From NCBI RefSeq assembly GCF_042427745.1, contig NZ_JBHMFA010000010.1: a stretch of 64,000 nucleotides of DNA. One strand, written 5' to 3'. The stretch's first letter is position 1. Each line of letters opens with the position of its first letter. Source of the stretch: Algibacter miyuki. GTDB lineage: Bacteria; Bacteroidota; Bacteroidia; Flavobacteriales; Flavobacteriaceae. The translations under genes and the position numbers were made by a program. The notes beneath the pieces were generated by a model. That model was not told the origin of the DNA. It did no database searches and saw nothing but the letters and a program-made list of their open reading frames with translations. This document shows positions 19,152 to 27,009 of the stretch, in pieces.

Positions 19152-19868
19152 TTATTTAGTGGTTCCCGATAAATCGCTTGCACGACGGGTATCAGAGTTA
19201 AATTCACCTTTACGTTTCTGTCTGTATTCAGTAAAAACAATACGTAAATCGTCGCTCATTTTATTTTTAACTTCGGCTACTTCAATACAATTGTATCCGT
19301 TTAAGCCATAAACCGGAGCCTTTTTTTCAAGTTCATTATCCGTTCTATCATCAATACGTCCACGTTGGTTTAAATCTTTATCCACAATAAAAACATCCTC
19401 TACTGATAAATCTTCGTTTAAATCCGTTTTTGTTTTTAAACTAAAATAAACTCGTTTAATATCGGCAGGTTCACCATAAACAAAATGCCAAAATCGGATA
19501 TCTTCGTACTGCGTTATTTCCGCCTTTAACTTTTTGACTTCAGCTTCTGTGCCCTTAGGCATCAAAATAACCATTTGAAATTTTTTAAAGCCTTTAAACT
19601 TATCGTAAATTAACTCCTTTAGGTTCGATGCTTGAATAGCGTTTTGCATTGGATGAGTACCTAAAAACCCTAAAACGGTAATATGATCTTTAAGCACAAT
19701 AGGCTCCTCCGTGTCTGAAGAAAATGCTTCTAAATCTAAAACCGATTCGTTAATAATATCTAAAGGTTGGTAGTTGTGTGTTGCTGGATATAGAAACAAC
19801 AAAAACGTCACAGGTAGGAAGAATAAAACTCCTAATACAACGTAGCGACCCACTTTTTTATAATCCAT
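19152..19868 (-). CDS. SCO/thioredoxin-fold-like membrane protein lacking cysteines
   Basis: A 238-residue protein with one N-terminal membrane helix (YVVLGVLFFLPVTFLLFLYP) and a periplasmic domain. The pattern of HITVLGFLGTHPMQNAIQAS, then FQMVILMPKG, then VFIVDKDLNQRGRIDDR follows the SCO/thioredoxin fold. However, the CxxxC site is replaced by GTHPM, and the only Cys left is in YNCIEV. It may be a structural or heme/copper assembly partner that has lost redox chemistry; this is inference. It sits nine bases before the true SCO gene. Confidence 0.75.
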   Translation of the reverse strand: MDYKKVGRYVVLGVLFFLPVTFLLFLYPATHNYQPLDIINESVLDLEAFSSDTEEPIVLKDHITVLGFLGTHPMQNAIQASNLKELIYDKFKGFKKFQMVILMPKGTEAEVKKLKAEITQYEDIRFWHFVYGEPADIKRVYFSLKTKTDLNEDLSVEDVFIVDKDLNQRGRIDDRTDNELEKKAPVYGLNGYNCIEVAEVKNKMSDDLRIVFTEYRQKRKGEFNSDTRRASDLSGTTK

Positions 19869-19910
19869 AAAAACTTTTTTTTTGCTCTAAAAGTAGCATG
19901 GTGCAAAAAT

Positions 19911-19938
19911 AAAAAAAGACGGTTTAAAAACCGTCTTT
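19911..19938 (-). terminator. Intrinsic terminator inside the oxidase operon
   Basis: Stem AAAGACGGTTT / AAACCGTCTTT followed by a T-run on the minus strand, after the subunit IV gene. It may lower expression of the assembly genes relative to the structural subunits. Confidence 0.85.
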
Positions 19939-19966
19939 ATATTCCTATTTAACTAATAATTATTAG

Positions 19967-20347
19967 TTAAAAATCTCTTTTGATATAACCGTTATCATAC
20001 ACATCGAAAACGTAACCACCTTCTTGCAATAAAATGAATACTAAGTATAAAACTAAAAATATAGCCGTCCAAACAACCATACGTCTTAATCCTGGTGCTT
20101 CATCACGCATGTGCATAAAATCCCATGTAATATAGTAGGCTTTTACAATAGTTAAGATAATGAAAATCCAGTTTAGAAGTTTCATCCCTAAAACATATCC
20201 CATTAAACTTTCAGGCTTAATAATACCTAATACAACCTCTATAACAGTTACAAAACTAAGAAACGCTAATACGCCCCAGATTTTTTGAGTATTAGATTTA
20301 AACTTTACTAAACCTCTAAATATTTCTAATTTATGTTCGTGTGCCAT
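19967..20347 (-). CDS. Cytochrome c oxidase subunit IV family protein
   Basis: A 126-residue protein with three membrane helices: about 22-42 (IWGVLAFLSFVTVIEVVLGI), 49-70 and 92-112. Size, spacing and the central AYYITWDFMHMRDE motif fit the prokaryotic subunit IV family of heme-copper oxidases, which is accessory and not catalytic. It follows the longer subunit III gene by 59 bases and is followed by a terminator. Confidence 0.9.
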   Translation of the reverse strand: MAHEHKLEIFRGLVKFKSNTQKIWGVLAFLSFVTVIEVVLGIIKPESLMGYVLGMKLLNWIFIILTIVKAYYITWDFMHMRDEAPGLRRMVVWTAIFLVLYLVFILLQEGGYVFDVYDNGYIKRDF

Positions 20348-20406
20348 TTTTAATGCTTTTTTATATTTCCCTTAAAGATGAGAAATGAAACTTTTTTTTA
20401 AATCAA

Positions 20407-21378
20407 TTAAACTAAGTAGAAGAAGGTAAATACAAATACCCAAACTAAATCTACAAAGTGCCAGTATAAACCAACTTTCTCAACCATTTCGTAACTTCCG
20501 CGTCTTTCGTAAGTTCCTAATACCACATTAAAGAAAATAATGATATTAATGATAATTCCAGACAATACGTGAAAACCGTGAAATCCAGTAATAAAGAAAA
20601 AGAAATCAGCAAACAATGGCGAACCATATTCATTAACTTGTAAGTTAGCACCTTCTACGTATAATGTGCCGTTATCTTTTAATGCTTTTAAAGATTCAGC
20701 TCTAGACAATACTGTTTTTTCACCGTCCTCATTTAAAACTTGAGTTCTAATTAAAACATTCTCATGAGCCTCTAAACCATTGACAACTTCTTCAACAGTA
20801 TAAGCTGGTAATGATGATTCATTAACAAACCATAAACCATTCTTCTTTTCGTGTATCGTTCTATCCTTATGATCGGCAAGCGCCACAAAATCTTTTACTG
20901 CAACACGGTGCCCTTCAGTATCCACAAACTGTAAAATATTACCACCTTTAGTTTGTATAGCACCATATTCACCTTTAATAAACGTATTCCATTCCCAAGC
21001 TTGTGAGCCTACGAAAATAATACCACCAATAATGGTTAAAAACATGTAAATAGTAACCTTACTTTTATTTAAGTGATGTCCTGCATCAACCGCTAACACC
21101 ATCGTTACCGACGACATAATAAGTACAAACGTCATAAACGCCACATAATACATCGGTGCATTTACACCATGTAAAAATGGAAAGTGAGTAAACACCTCAT
21201 CCGCAATTGGCCAGGCATCCATAAATTTAAATCTAGAAAATCCGTAAGCTGCTAAAAAGCCCGAAAATGTTAAAGCATCCGATACGATGAAAAACCACAT
21301 CATCATTTTACCGTAACTTGCTTTCAACGGTTCATTCCCGCCATTCCAAGTTTTGCCTTCTGCTACTGCTGTACTCAT
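20407..21378 (-). CDS. Cytochrome c oxidase subunit III, with long insert
   Basis: A 323-residue heme-copper oxidase subunit III. Helices match the family at about 25-45, 78-98, 108-130, 255-280 and 300-322, with the typical ending FHGFHVLSGIIINI...GLYWHFVDLVWVFVFTFFYL. An extra hydrophilic segment of roughly 95 residues lies between helices, at about 140-240. It includes GGNILQFVDTEGHRV and LYVEGANLQVNEYG and is absent from minimal subunit III proteins. It may be a periplasmic domain seen in Bacteroidota versions. It is encoded downstream of the shorter paralogue, with a repeat element between the two. Confidence 0.93.
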   Translation of the reverse strand: MSTAVAEGKTWNGGNEPLKASYGKMMMWFFIVSDALTFSGFLAAYGFSRFKFMDAWPIADEVFTHFPFLHGVNAPMYYVAFMTFVLIMSSVTMVLAVDAGHHLNKSKVTIYMFLTIIGGIIFVGSQAWEWNTFIKGEYGAIQTKGGNILQFVDTEGHRVAVKDFVALADHKDRTIHEKKNGLWFVNESSLPAYTVEEVVNGLEAHENVLIRTQVLNEDGEKTVLSRAESLKALKDNGTLYVEGANLQVNEYGSPLFADFFFFITGFHGFHVLSGIIINIIIFFNVVLGTYERRGSYEMVEKVGLYWHFVDLVWVFVFTFFYLV

Positions 21379-21492
21379 ATATAATGGTTGTTATTTATAA
21401 AAAGTTGGACAAAAATAATCATTTTATTTATCTAATAAAATATCCAACCCTAATTTTTAAAATTATCCTTAATTAAACGTTAAAAAATCTTT

Positions 21493-21590
21493 GGGCGTCC
21501 CCCAAGGGTCGGGCTTTCACTACTCAATCTTTTTATTTTTAAATAAAACAAAAAGGATTTCAAACATGCCGTTCAATCCCTAACGCGGGC
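21493..21590 (+). repeat. Dispersed intergenic repeat, copy 3
   Basis: Starts GGGCGTCCCCCAAGGG, continues GTCGGGCTTTCACTAC and ends GTTCAATCCCTAACGCGGG. It carries the same end motifs as copies 1 and 4 and lies between the two subunit III genes, about 84 bases downstream of the shorter one's stop (minus strand). Nothing else is seen in 21379-21674. Confidence 0.7.
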
Positions 21591-21674
21591 CTACTTGTAA
21601 TGTTTAATTTTCAACAAAAAACAAAGTCAACCTCAACAAAAACAGTGAGTCACAAGTCTTCCGTTAAAAAAAAA

Positions 21675-22256
21675 CTACCCTACAAAATATAAAAACAAAA
21701 ATAAATATACCCAAAGGATATCTATAAAATGCCAAAAGGTTGCAGCCAGTTCAAAACCTAACATATCGGTTGCCGTATACTTTTGTTTAAAATGATTATA
21801 AATTACAACCAACAAACAAATCAGTCCTACCACAACGTGTAAAATGTGCACCAAAGCAATTAAATAAATGTAAGACATGGTAATATTACTCGTTGGTCCT
21901 GTGAAATTATAACCTAAGTCTATAATTTCTCTAAAGCCCACAAACTGATTGTAAATAAAAACCACACCCAAAACTAAGGTCGCTAATAAATACATAGACG
22001 TTGCTTTGTGCTGCCCTTTTTCCAAAGCTTTTTTACCCAATAAAAAGGTAATACTACTAACCACGATAACCACCGTACTAATAATAAAAGCATTTGGCAA
22101 TTTAAAATCGCTTAACCAATCGGGGCGTGAACTACTTACAATAAAAGCACTTGTCCAGCCCATAAAAGACATAATAAGCGAAATAATGCCAAACCAAAGC
22201 ATCATTTTTTTTGCTCTGCTATTTTTTTCTTGTTTTGTTCCTTGAGTTAAATCCAT
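21675..22256 (-). CDS. Heme-copper oxidase subunit III (short)
   Basis: A 193-residue subunit III family protein with five membrane helices. Family features include the opening KMMLWFGIISLIMSFMGWTS, a YNFTGPTSNITMSYIYLIAL loop and the end ELAATFWHFIDILWVYLFLF. It is a compact paralogue of the 323-residue protein encoded next. Two subunit III genes in a row are common in Bacteroidota oxidase clusters. Its start lies two bases after the heme O synthase stop, so the two are cotranscribed. Confidence 0.92.
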   Translation of the reverse strand: MDLTQGTKQEKNSRAKKMMLWFGIISLIMSFMGWTSAFIVSSSRPDWLSDFKLPNAFIISTVVIVVSSITFLLGKKALEKGQHKATSMYLLATLVLGVVFIYNQFVGFREIIDLGYNFTGPTSNITMSYIYLIALVHILHVVVGLICLLVVIYNHFKQKYTATDMLGFELAATFWHFIDILWVYLFLFLYFVG

Positions 22257-22258
22257 TA

Positions 22259-23152
22259 CTAACTTATAAATTTATCGACAACATAAACAATTTGCACCAA
22301 CGTAATATAAGCTACACTAGCTAACATAAGTTGTTTCGCCGATTGTTCGGTCATTTTTTTAAATAATTGAATTGCGTAATACAACATCCCTAGCCCAAGT
22401 ATAAAAACGATAACCGCTCCCACAATTGAAAGTTGTAACCTTCCAGTAAAACCAAATACTGGAACAATAGAAATTAAGATGGTCCAAATGCAATACATAA
22501 TTGTCTGTACTGCTGTACCTCTATCTTGTTTTCCGGTAGGTAACATAAAGAATCCACCACGTTTATAATCGTCATATAAAAACCAGCCAATAGCCCAAAA
22601 GTGAGGGAATTGCCAAAAAAACTGCAAAGCAAATAACGTTCCTGGTTCAATACCAAAATCGTTTGTAGCCGCTACCCATCCTAACATAAAAGGTATAGCA
22701 CCCGGAATAGCTCCAACAAAAACAGAAATTGGTGTTTTTGTTTTTAAAGGGGTGTAAACACAAGTGTATAAAAAGATAGAAATAGCACCAAACATAGCAG
22801 TTTGCTTGTTTATACTGTATAAAATCGCGATACCTAAAACCGTGAAAATAGTTGCAATAGCAAATGCCGTGTTAACCGACATACGGCCTGCTGGAATAGG
22901 CCTATTTCTAGTACGATGCATGAGAGCATCTAAATCCCGTTCTATAATTTGATTAAACGCATTCGAGGCGCCTACCATAAAATAACCACCAAAAGCGAGT
23001 AAGGTTAAGGTTTTAAAATCGACTGTTTCCACGCCAAGTAAGTAACCGGCAAGTGAAGAAAACACAACGCTTAGCGCTAATCGCATTTTTGTGATTTCCT
23101 TAAAATCTGAAATTAAAGACGGATTTTCTATAGTTGTTTTCGATCTGCTCAA
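22259..23152 (-). CDS. cyoE: Protoheme IX farnesyltransferase (heme O synthase)
   Basis: A 297-residue UbiA-superfamily enzyme (CyoE/CtaB) that adds a farnesyl group to heme b, giving heme O for the oxidase. The first Asp-rich motif is NAFNQIIERDLDALMHRTRN, followed by the family's RPIPAGRM. The second motif is in WFLYDDYKRGGFFMLP. Seven to nine membrane helices are visible. It is the first gene of the oxidase operon, behind a promoter at 23188-23218. Catalytic subunits I and II are not in this window. Confidence 0.95.
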   Translation of the reverse strand: MSRSKTTIENPSLISDFKEITKMRLALSVVFSSLAGYLLGVETVDFKTLTLLAFGGYFMVGASNAFNQIIERDLDALMHRTRNRPIPAGRMSVNTAFAIATIFTVLGIAILYSINKQTAMFGAISIFLYTCVYTPLKTKTPISVFVGAIPGAIPFMLGWVAATNDFGIEPGTLFALQFFWQFPHFWAIGWFLYDDYKRGGFFMLPTGKQDRGTAVQTIMYCIWTILISIVPVFGFTGRLQLSIVGAVIVFILGLGMLYYAIQLFKKMTEQSAKQLMLASVAYITLVQIVYVVDKFIS

Positions 23153-23187
23153 ACCTATGTGTAATTGTGCATTTTATATTGCGAATG

Positions 23188-23218
23188 CAAAGATACTCTA
23201 TAATAACAATTTGAGCAA
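23188..23218 (-). promoter_or_regulatory. Promoter of the oxidase operon
   Basis: On the minus strand TTG (23216-23218), a 20-base spacer and TATCTTTG (23188-23195) match the Bacteroidota -33/-7 consensus TTG-N17-23-TAnnTTTG, 36 bases before the heme O synthase start. Confidence 0.7.
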
Positions 23219-23266
23219 TATTGACAGGAAATTTAATACCTTTAACATAAAGTAAAACCATACACC

Positions 23267-24133
23267 ATGAAATCATTAAAACCAACCGCTATTTTAATGC
23301 TATTATTTTTCAGTATCTCAGTTTACGCCCAGCGTAATTTCGACGATGTAAAAATAACCACAACCAAACTCACAGACCAAGTTTATATGCTTGTTGGCAG
23401 TGGCGGAAACATTGGTGTTTCGGTTGGCGAAGATGGTGTTTTCATCATCGATACCCAATTCGCGCCTTTAACTCCAAAAATTTTAGAAGCCATCCAAAAC
23501 ATCAGCGACCAACCTATTAAAATAGTTGCAAACACGCACCACCATGGCGACCATACCGGCGGAAACGAAAATATTGGCGATTTAGGCGCCACTATTATTG
23601 CTCACGACAATGTAAGAAAACGTCTTATTGATAAAAGTCCAAAATCAGCTTTACCTGTAATCACCTTTAACGATAAATTACACCTACAAATAAATAATGA
23701 GCAAGTTATGGTATTCCATGTTGAAAACGCTCACACCGATGGTGACGCCATGCTTTACTTTACAGAAAGTAATGTTTTACATACTGGAGACACCTATTTT
23801 AATGCGCGTTATCCGTTTATCGATTTAAACTCTGGCGGCAGCGTAAATGGTTATATTGATGCTGTAAAATCTGGATTGATGGTTATAGATGAAGAAACCA
23901 AAATTATTCCCGGTCACGGCGATTTATCTAACAAAGCTGAATACTTCACCTTTTTGAATATGCTAGAAACTGTAAAAATTGCTGTTTTACAAGAAATTAA
24001 CAACGGTAAATCTGAAGATGAAGTAGCTAGTAACAGTGCACTAACCAAAACTTTTGATAATTTAGGTTATGGCGATCATTTTATTAATAGTGAAAAAATG
24101 AGACGTACTTTTTATAAAAGCTTAAAAGAGTAA
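23267..24133 (+). CDS. Exported metallo-beta-lactamase-fold hydrolase
   Basis: A 288-residue secreted MBL-fold metalloenzyme. The signal peptide ends at SVYAQRNF. The zinc motif HxHxDH is His91, His93, Asp95 and His96 in ANTHHHGDHTGG. Further ligands are His in VENAHTDGDAM, His/Asp in HTGDTYFN and His in IIPGHGDLS. The full ligand set and length suit the broad hydrolase group; a true beta-lactamase is less likely but not excluded. It stands alone, divergent from the oxidase operon, and ends at a terminator. Confidence 0.9.
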   Translation: MKSLKPTAILMLLFFSISVYAQRNFDDVKITTTKLTDQVYMLVGSGGNIGVSVGEDGVFIIDTQFAPLTPKILEAIQNISDQPIKIVANTHHHGDHTGGNENIGDLGATIIAHDNVRKRLIDKSPKSALPVITFNDKLHLQINNEQVMVFHVENAHTDGDAMLYFTESNVLHTGDTYFNARYPFIDLNSGGSVNGYIDAVKSGLMVIDEETKIIPGHGDLSNKAEYFTFLNMLETVKIAVLQEINNGKSEDEVASNSALTKTFDNLGYGDHFINSEKMRRTFYKSLKE

Positions 24134-24170
24134 TTATCAAACTTAACAAAACACAAAAAGTCTATAAAAT

Positions 24171-24200
24171 AAAGAAGCCCTAATCTATTAGGGCTTCTTT
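24171..24200. terminator. Bidirectional intrinsic terminator
   Basis: Stem AAAGAAGCCCTAA / TTAGGGCTTCTTT with a four-base loop, between the convergent MBL-fold and GNAT genes. Confidence 0.92.
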
Positions 24201-24241
24201 ATTTCTAAATTTATTTTTATGTTAGTTTTCAAACCATAAAA

Positions 24242-24670
24242 CTAACCAATGGTATACCGATACACATTAGTTTCTCGTTGCACAAAACCCATTTTTTGAT
24301 ACAATCTATTTCCCGCTACTTTTTCTGGCTTAGATGTTAAATTGATTTTTTCAATATTATTTTCAGTAGCGTATGTTATTGCAGCTTCAATTAATGCTTT
24401 CCCTACTCCTTTTCCTCGAGCAGCCTGATCGACCACAACATCTTCAATCCAAACTTTATCGCCTGTGGGTATTTTATTTAACACCAATGTCATGGTGCCA
24501 ATAATCTCGTTATTATCTTCTGCTAAAAAAAGCAATGTACTATCAGAATTAACAATATGTTCCAACACTTCCCGATTAGGCAGCTCACAGTTGGAGGTCA
24601 GTTGAACAATTAAAGCTTGCATCGCTTTTACAACATGTTCCGTTACAGTAACTAATCTATATATCTTCAT
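24242..24670 (-). CDS. GNAT family N-acetyltransferase
   Basis: A 142-residue GCN5-type acetyltransferase. The acetyl-CoA-binding motif A is VEDVVVDQAARGKGVGKALI, followed by the helix ALIEAAITYATENN and motif B with RLYQKMGFVQRETNVYRY. The acceptor is not predictable. It is a single gene ahead of the tRNA-Asp locus and in the same direction. Confidence 0.92.
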   Translation of the reverse strand: MKIYRLVTVTEHVVKAMQALIVQLTSNCELPNREVLEHIVNSDSTLLFLAEDNNEIIGTMTLVLNKIPTGDKVWIEDVVVDQAARGKGVGKALIEAAITYATENNIEKINLTSKPEKVAGNRLYQKMGFVQRETNVYRYTIG

Positions 24671-24820
24671 AGATACAAAATTAGCAATTTTTAAAACAAC
24701 TCAATATATTTTATTCGGGTTGCCTTATTTTAGATTAATTCTGAAATTAAGATCACGTAGGAAGCCAGCAGATGCAAAGCCTTTAAAACTAAAGAAGAAA
24801 TACAACAAAACCTTATAAAT

Positions 24821-24848
24821 AAAAAAAGCCCTAATTTCTTAGGACTTT
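24821..24848 (-). terminator. Terminator of tRNA-Asp copy 1
   Basis: Stem AAAGCCCTAA / TTAGGACTTT (one G-U pair) with a T-run on the minus strand, just past the tRNA 3' end. A similar terminator follows copy 2. Confidence 0.8.
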
Positions 24849-24866
24849 CTTATTTTGCAATGTTTG

Positions 24867-24940
24867 CGGTCTGGACGGGACTCGAACCCGCGACCTTCGC
24901 CGTGACAGGGCGACATTCTAACCAACTGAACTACCAGACC
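24867..24940 (-). tRNA. tRNA-Asp (GTC), copy 1
   Basis: A 74-base cloverleaf on the minus strand. Acceptor arm GGTCTGG pairs with CCAGACC, the T-arm has GGTTCGAGTCC, and the anticodon loop CTGTCAC gives anticodon GTC. CCA is not encoded. It is identical to the copy at 26855-26928. Confidence 0.97.
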
Positions 24941-24958
24941 GTTGCTTTATTGCGAGTG

Positions 24959-24989
24959 CAAGAATACTATATTATTATTATATGACCAA
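24959..24989 (-). promoter_or_regulatory. Promoter of tRNA-Asp copy 1
   Basis: On the minus strand TTG, 20 bases, then TATTCTTG, close to TAnnTTTG, about 19 bases before the tRNA. Confidence 0.55.
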
Positions 24990-25136
24990 TTTTAATGACA
25001 ATATAAATTAAAAATAATTTTAAGTTGAATTTTTAAAATTATGAAACACATTGAAATATCAAAACATAACAAACACAAATACAACTAAATAACAACTAAA
25101 TCATTCGTTTTATATTCAAAAAAACAAATATTAATT

Positions 25137-26597
25137 TTACTGCTTTTTAGACCGCTTATTTTTCATAGCCCCGGGATTAGAGTATAAAACCGCTTTGTTT
25201 TCCATTAGACGTTGGTGAATATGGTAAGTAACATCCATCCACGAACGTTCCTCTCCCCATAAAGGTGCCATCATTTTGGATTCCCAAGCTTTTAATTCAT
25301 CTTGTAATAATTGATATGTTTTCGTTTCCGAAGTTTCTAAGTTTACGGTTTCACCTAAATCCTCTTCTAAATTGTATAAGGTTGCTCCATAATCTTGCAA
25401 ACGCACCAATTTAAAATCGCCAACCCTAGCCCCTGCTTCTTCTAATTTCCTCCAAAATAGTTTTTCATGAGGATCACCTGTTTTTTCTCCTTGTAAATAA
25501 GGCAATAAGTTAACGCCATCTAAAACTAAATCATCAGCTTTTTTAATATCAGCCGCCGCCAAAGCTGTTGTAAAAATATCTAAAGACGAAGATAAACCAT
25601 CAAACGTTTGGCCTGCTTTAATCTGTTTTGGCCAGCTAACCACAAAAGGCACTCTGTGTCCGCCTTCAAACTTATTACCTTTCCAACCTTTTAAAGGGCC
25701 TCCACTCGAACTATTATTAGCAGCGCCACCATTATCACTTAAAAAATAAATAAGCGTATTTTCCTCTAAACCTAAATCTTTTAATTTTTGTTGCAGCTTC
25801 CCTACGTTCTCATCTAAAGACCAAGTCATGGCTGCCAGTTTTTGCCTCGAATGGTCTTTATATTTCTCCAAATGTTCTACTTTAGCCTCCATAGGCGTAT
25901 GCACGGCATTAAATGCTAAATACATAAAAAAGGGATTGTTTTTATTCTCTTCTACAAACTTCACCGATTGATCGCCCAAAACATCGGTTAGATAGCCATC
26001 AAACAAGACGCGCTTACCATTATGCTGTAGCATTTTTTTCTTTGTTGGATTTTTTTCAGGAAAATAAGAACGGCTTCCGGCCTCGAAACCAAAAAACTCA
26101 TCGAAACCACGTTGATTAGGATGATCGCTTTGCTCTGCTCCTAAATGCCATTTCCCTAAAGCTAAGGTTTTATACCCATTTTCTTTAAACACATCGGCCA
26201 TGGTAACCACATTATCCGACAAACCAATATCACCAGAACCCCCATAACCAGTACCGTTAGCTTCAAACCCAAAACGTTGTTGATATTTCCCCGTCATTAA
26301 CCCCGCACGCGATGGCGCACATACCGTAGCACTAACATGTGCATCGGTTAAAACAGCACCACTTTTGGCAAGTCTATCTATATTGGGAGTTTCTAAATCT
26401 TCACAGCCCATAAAACCAAAATCGGCATAACCTGCATCGTCAACAAGAATAACAATAACATTTGGGGGTTGTATTTTTGCCGGAAACACTTTCGTTTCTG
26501 CTGTGTTTTTACAGGCCGATAACGAAACGACAGTTAAGATTAGGAAAAGCGATAAAAAACTTATGCTTTTATTAATCCTGCGTAATAGTAAATTCAT
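25137..26597 (-). CDS. Lipoprotein S1 sulfatase
   Basis: A 486-residue sulfatase that cleaves sulfate esters, probably from sulfated glycans at the cell surface. The N-terminus is a lipoprotein signal with lipobox LSAC (Cys29). Metal ligands Asp53 and Asp54 lie in VDDAGYADFG. Cys93 in VCAPSRAGLMTG is the residue matured to formylglycine. A His/Lys active-site stretch lies in LALGKWHLG, with SDNGG later. C-terminal features include DFKLVRLQDYGATLYNLEED. Closest in feel to N-acetylgalactosamine-6-sulfatase or arylsulfatase A types. It lies alone between two tRNA-Asp genes; no SusCD pair or glycosidase is adjacent. Confidence 0.93.
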   Translation of the reverse strand: MNLLLRRINKSISFLSLFLILTVVSLSACKNTAETKVFPAKIQPPNVIVILVDDAGYADFGFMGCEDLETPNIDRLAKSGAVLTDAHVSATVCAPSRAGLMTGKYQQRFGFEANGTGYGGSGDIGLSDNVVTMADVFKENGYKTLALGKWHLGAEQSDHPNQRGFDEFFGFEAGSRSYFPEKNPTKKKMLQHNGKRVLFDGYLTDVLGDQSVKFVEENKNNPFFMYLAFNAVHTPMEAKVEHLEKYKDHSRQKLAAMTWSLDENVGKLQQKLKDLGLEENTLIYFLSDNGGAANNSSSGGPLKGWKGNKFEGGHRVPFVVSWPKQIKAGQTFDGLSSSLDIFTTALAAADIKKADDLVLDGVNLLPYLQGEKTGDPHEKLFWRKLEEAGARVGDFKLVRLQDYGATLYNLEEDLGETVNLETSETKTYQLLQDELKAWESKMMAPLWGEERSWMDVTYHIHQRLMENKAVLYSNPGAMKNKRSKKQ

Positions 26598-26810
26598 ACT
26601 TTTTTGTTTAATAAAGGTAATTTTATCTTTTCAAGAAAACCAAAGATAACTTTTATTTAAACATCATTTCTAAAGAACAGAAAGGCCGTAAAACAAAAAA
26701 GCATCCCAATCTTCTTCACAGAAAAAAGGAAAGCTTCTCATTGGTATACCAAACACAATTTGGTAAACTACTTCCCGAATAAATCGGGACAACACAACTT
26801 CTTATTGCCA

Positions 26811-26837
26811 AAAAAAGCCCTAATTTCTCAGAGCTTT
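26811..26837 (-). terminator. Terminator of tRNA-Asp copy 2
   Basis: Imperfect stem AAAGCCCTAA / TCAGAGCTTT with a minus-strand T-run. It is clearly homologous to the terminator after copy 1, with substitutions. Confidence 0.65.
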
Positions 26838-26854
26838 CTTGCTTGCAATTTTTG

Positions 26855-26928
26855 CGGTCTGGACGGGACTCGAACCCGCGACCTTCGCCGTGACAGGGCG
26901 ACATTCTAACCAACTGAACTACCAGACC
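26855..26928 (-). tRNA. tRNA-Asp (GTC), copy 2
   Basis: A 74-base cloverleaf identical in sequence to copy 1, with the same anticodon loop CTGTCAC and acceptor arm GGTCTGG / CCAGACC. Flanks are conserved for a further 20 bases or so on the 5' side (TTGCGAGTGCAA on the plus strand) and at the terminator. Confidence 0.97.
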
Positions 26929-26946
26929 GTTGCATTATTGCGAGTG

Positions 26947-26976
26947 CAAATATACACTCCTTTTTTAGTTACACAA
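26947..26976 (-). promoter_or_regulatory. Promoter of tRNA-Asp copy 2
   Basis: On the minus strand TTG, 19 bases, then TATATTTG, a full match to the Bacteroidota consensus, 18 bases before the tRNA. Confidence 0.65.
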
Positions 26977-27009
26977 AACTTTTTTAAGTTTATTTTTAAA
27001 AATAATTCA

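Noticed and set aside
24821..26976. tRNA-flanked integrative element
   Set aside because: No integrase, no excisionase and no partial tRNA duplicate at one end; both tRNAs are complete with promoters, so duplication or recombination is a better reading than site-specific integration.
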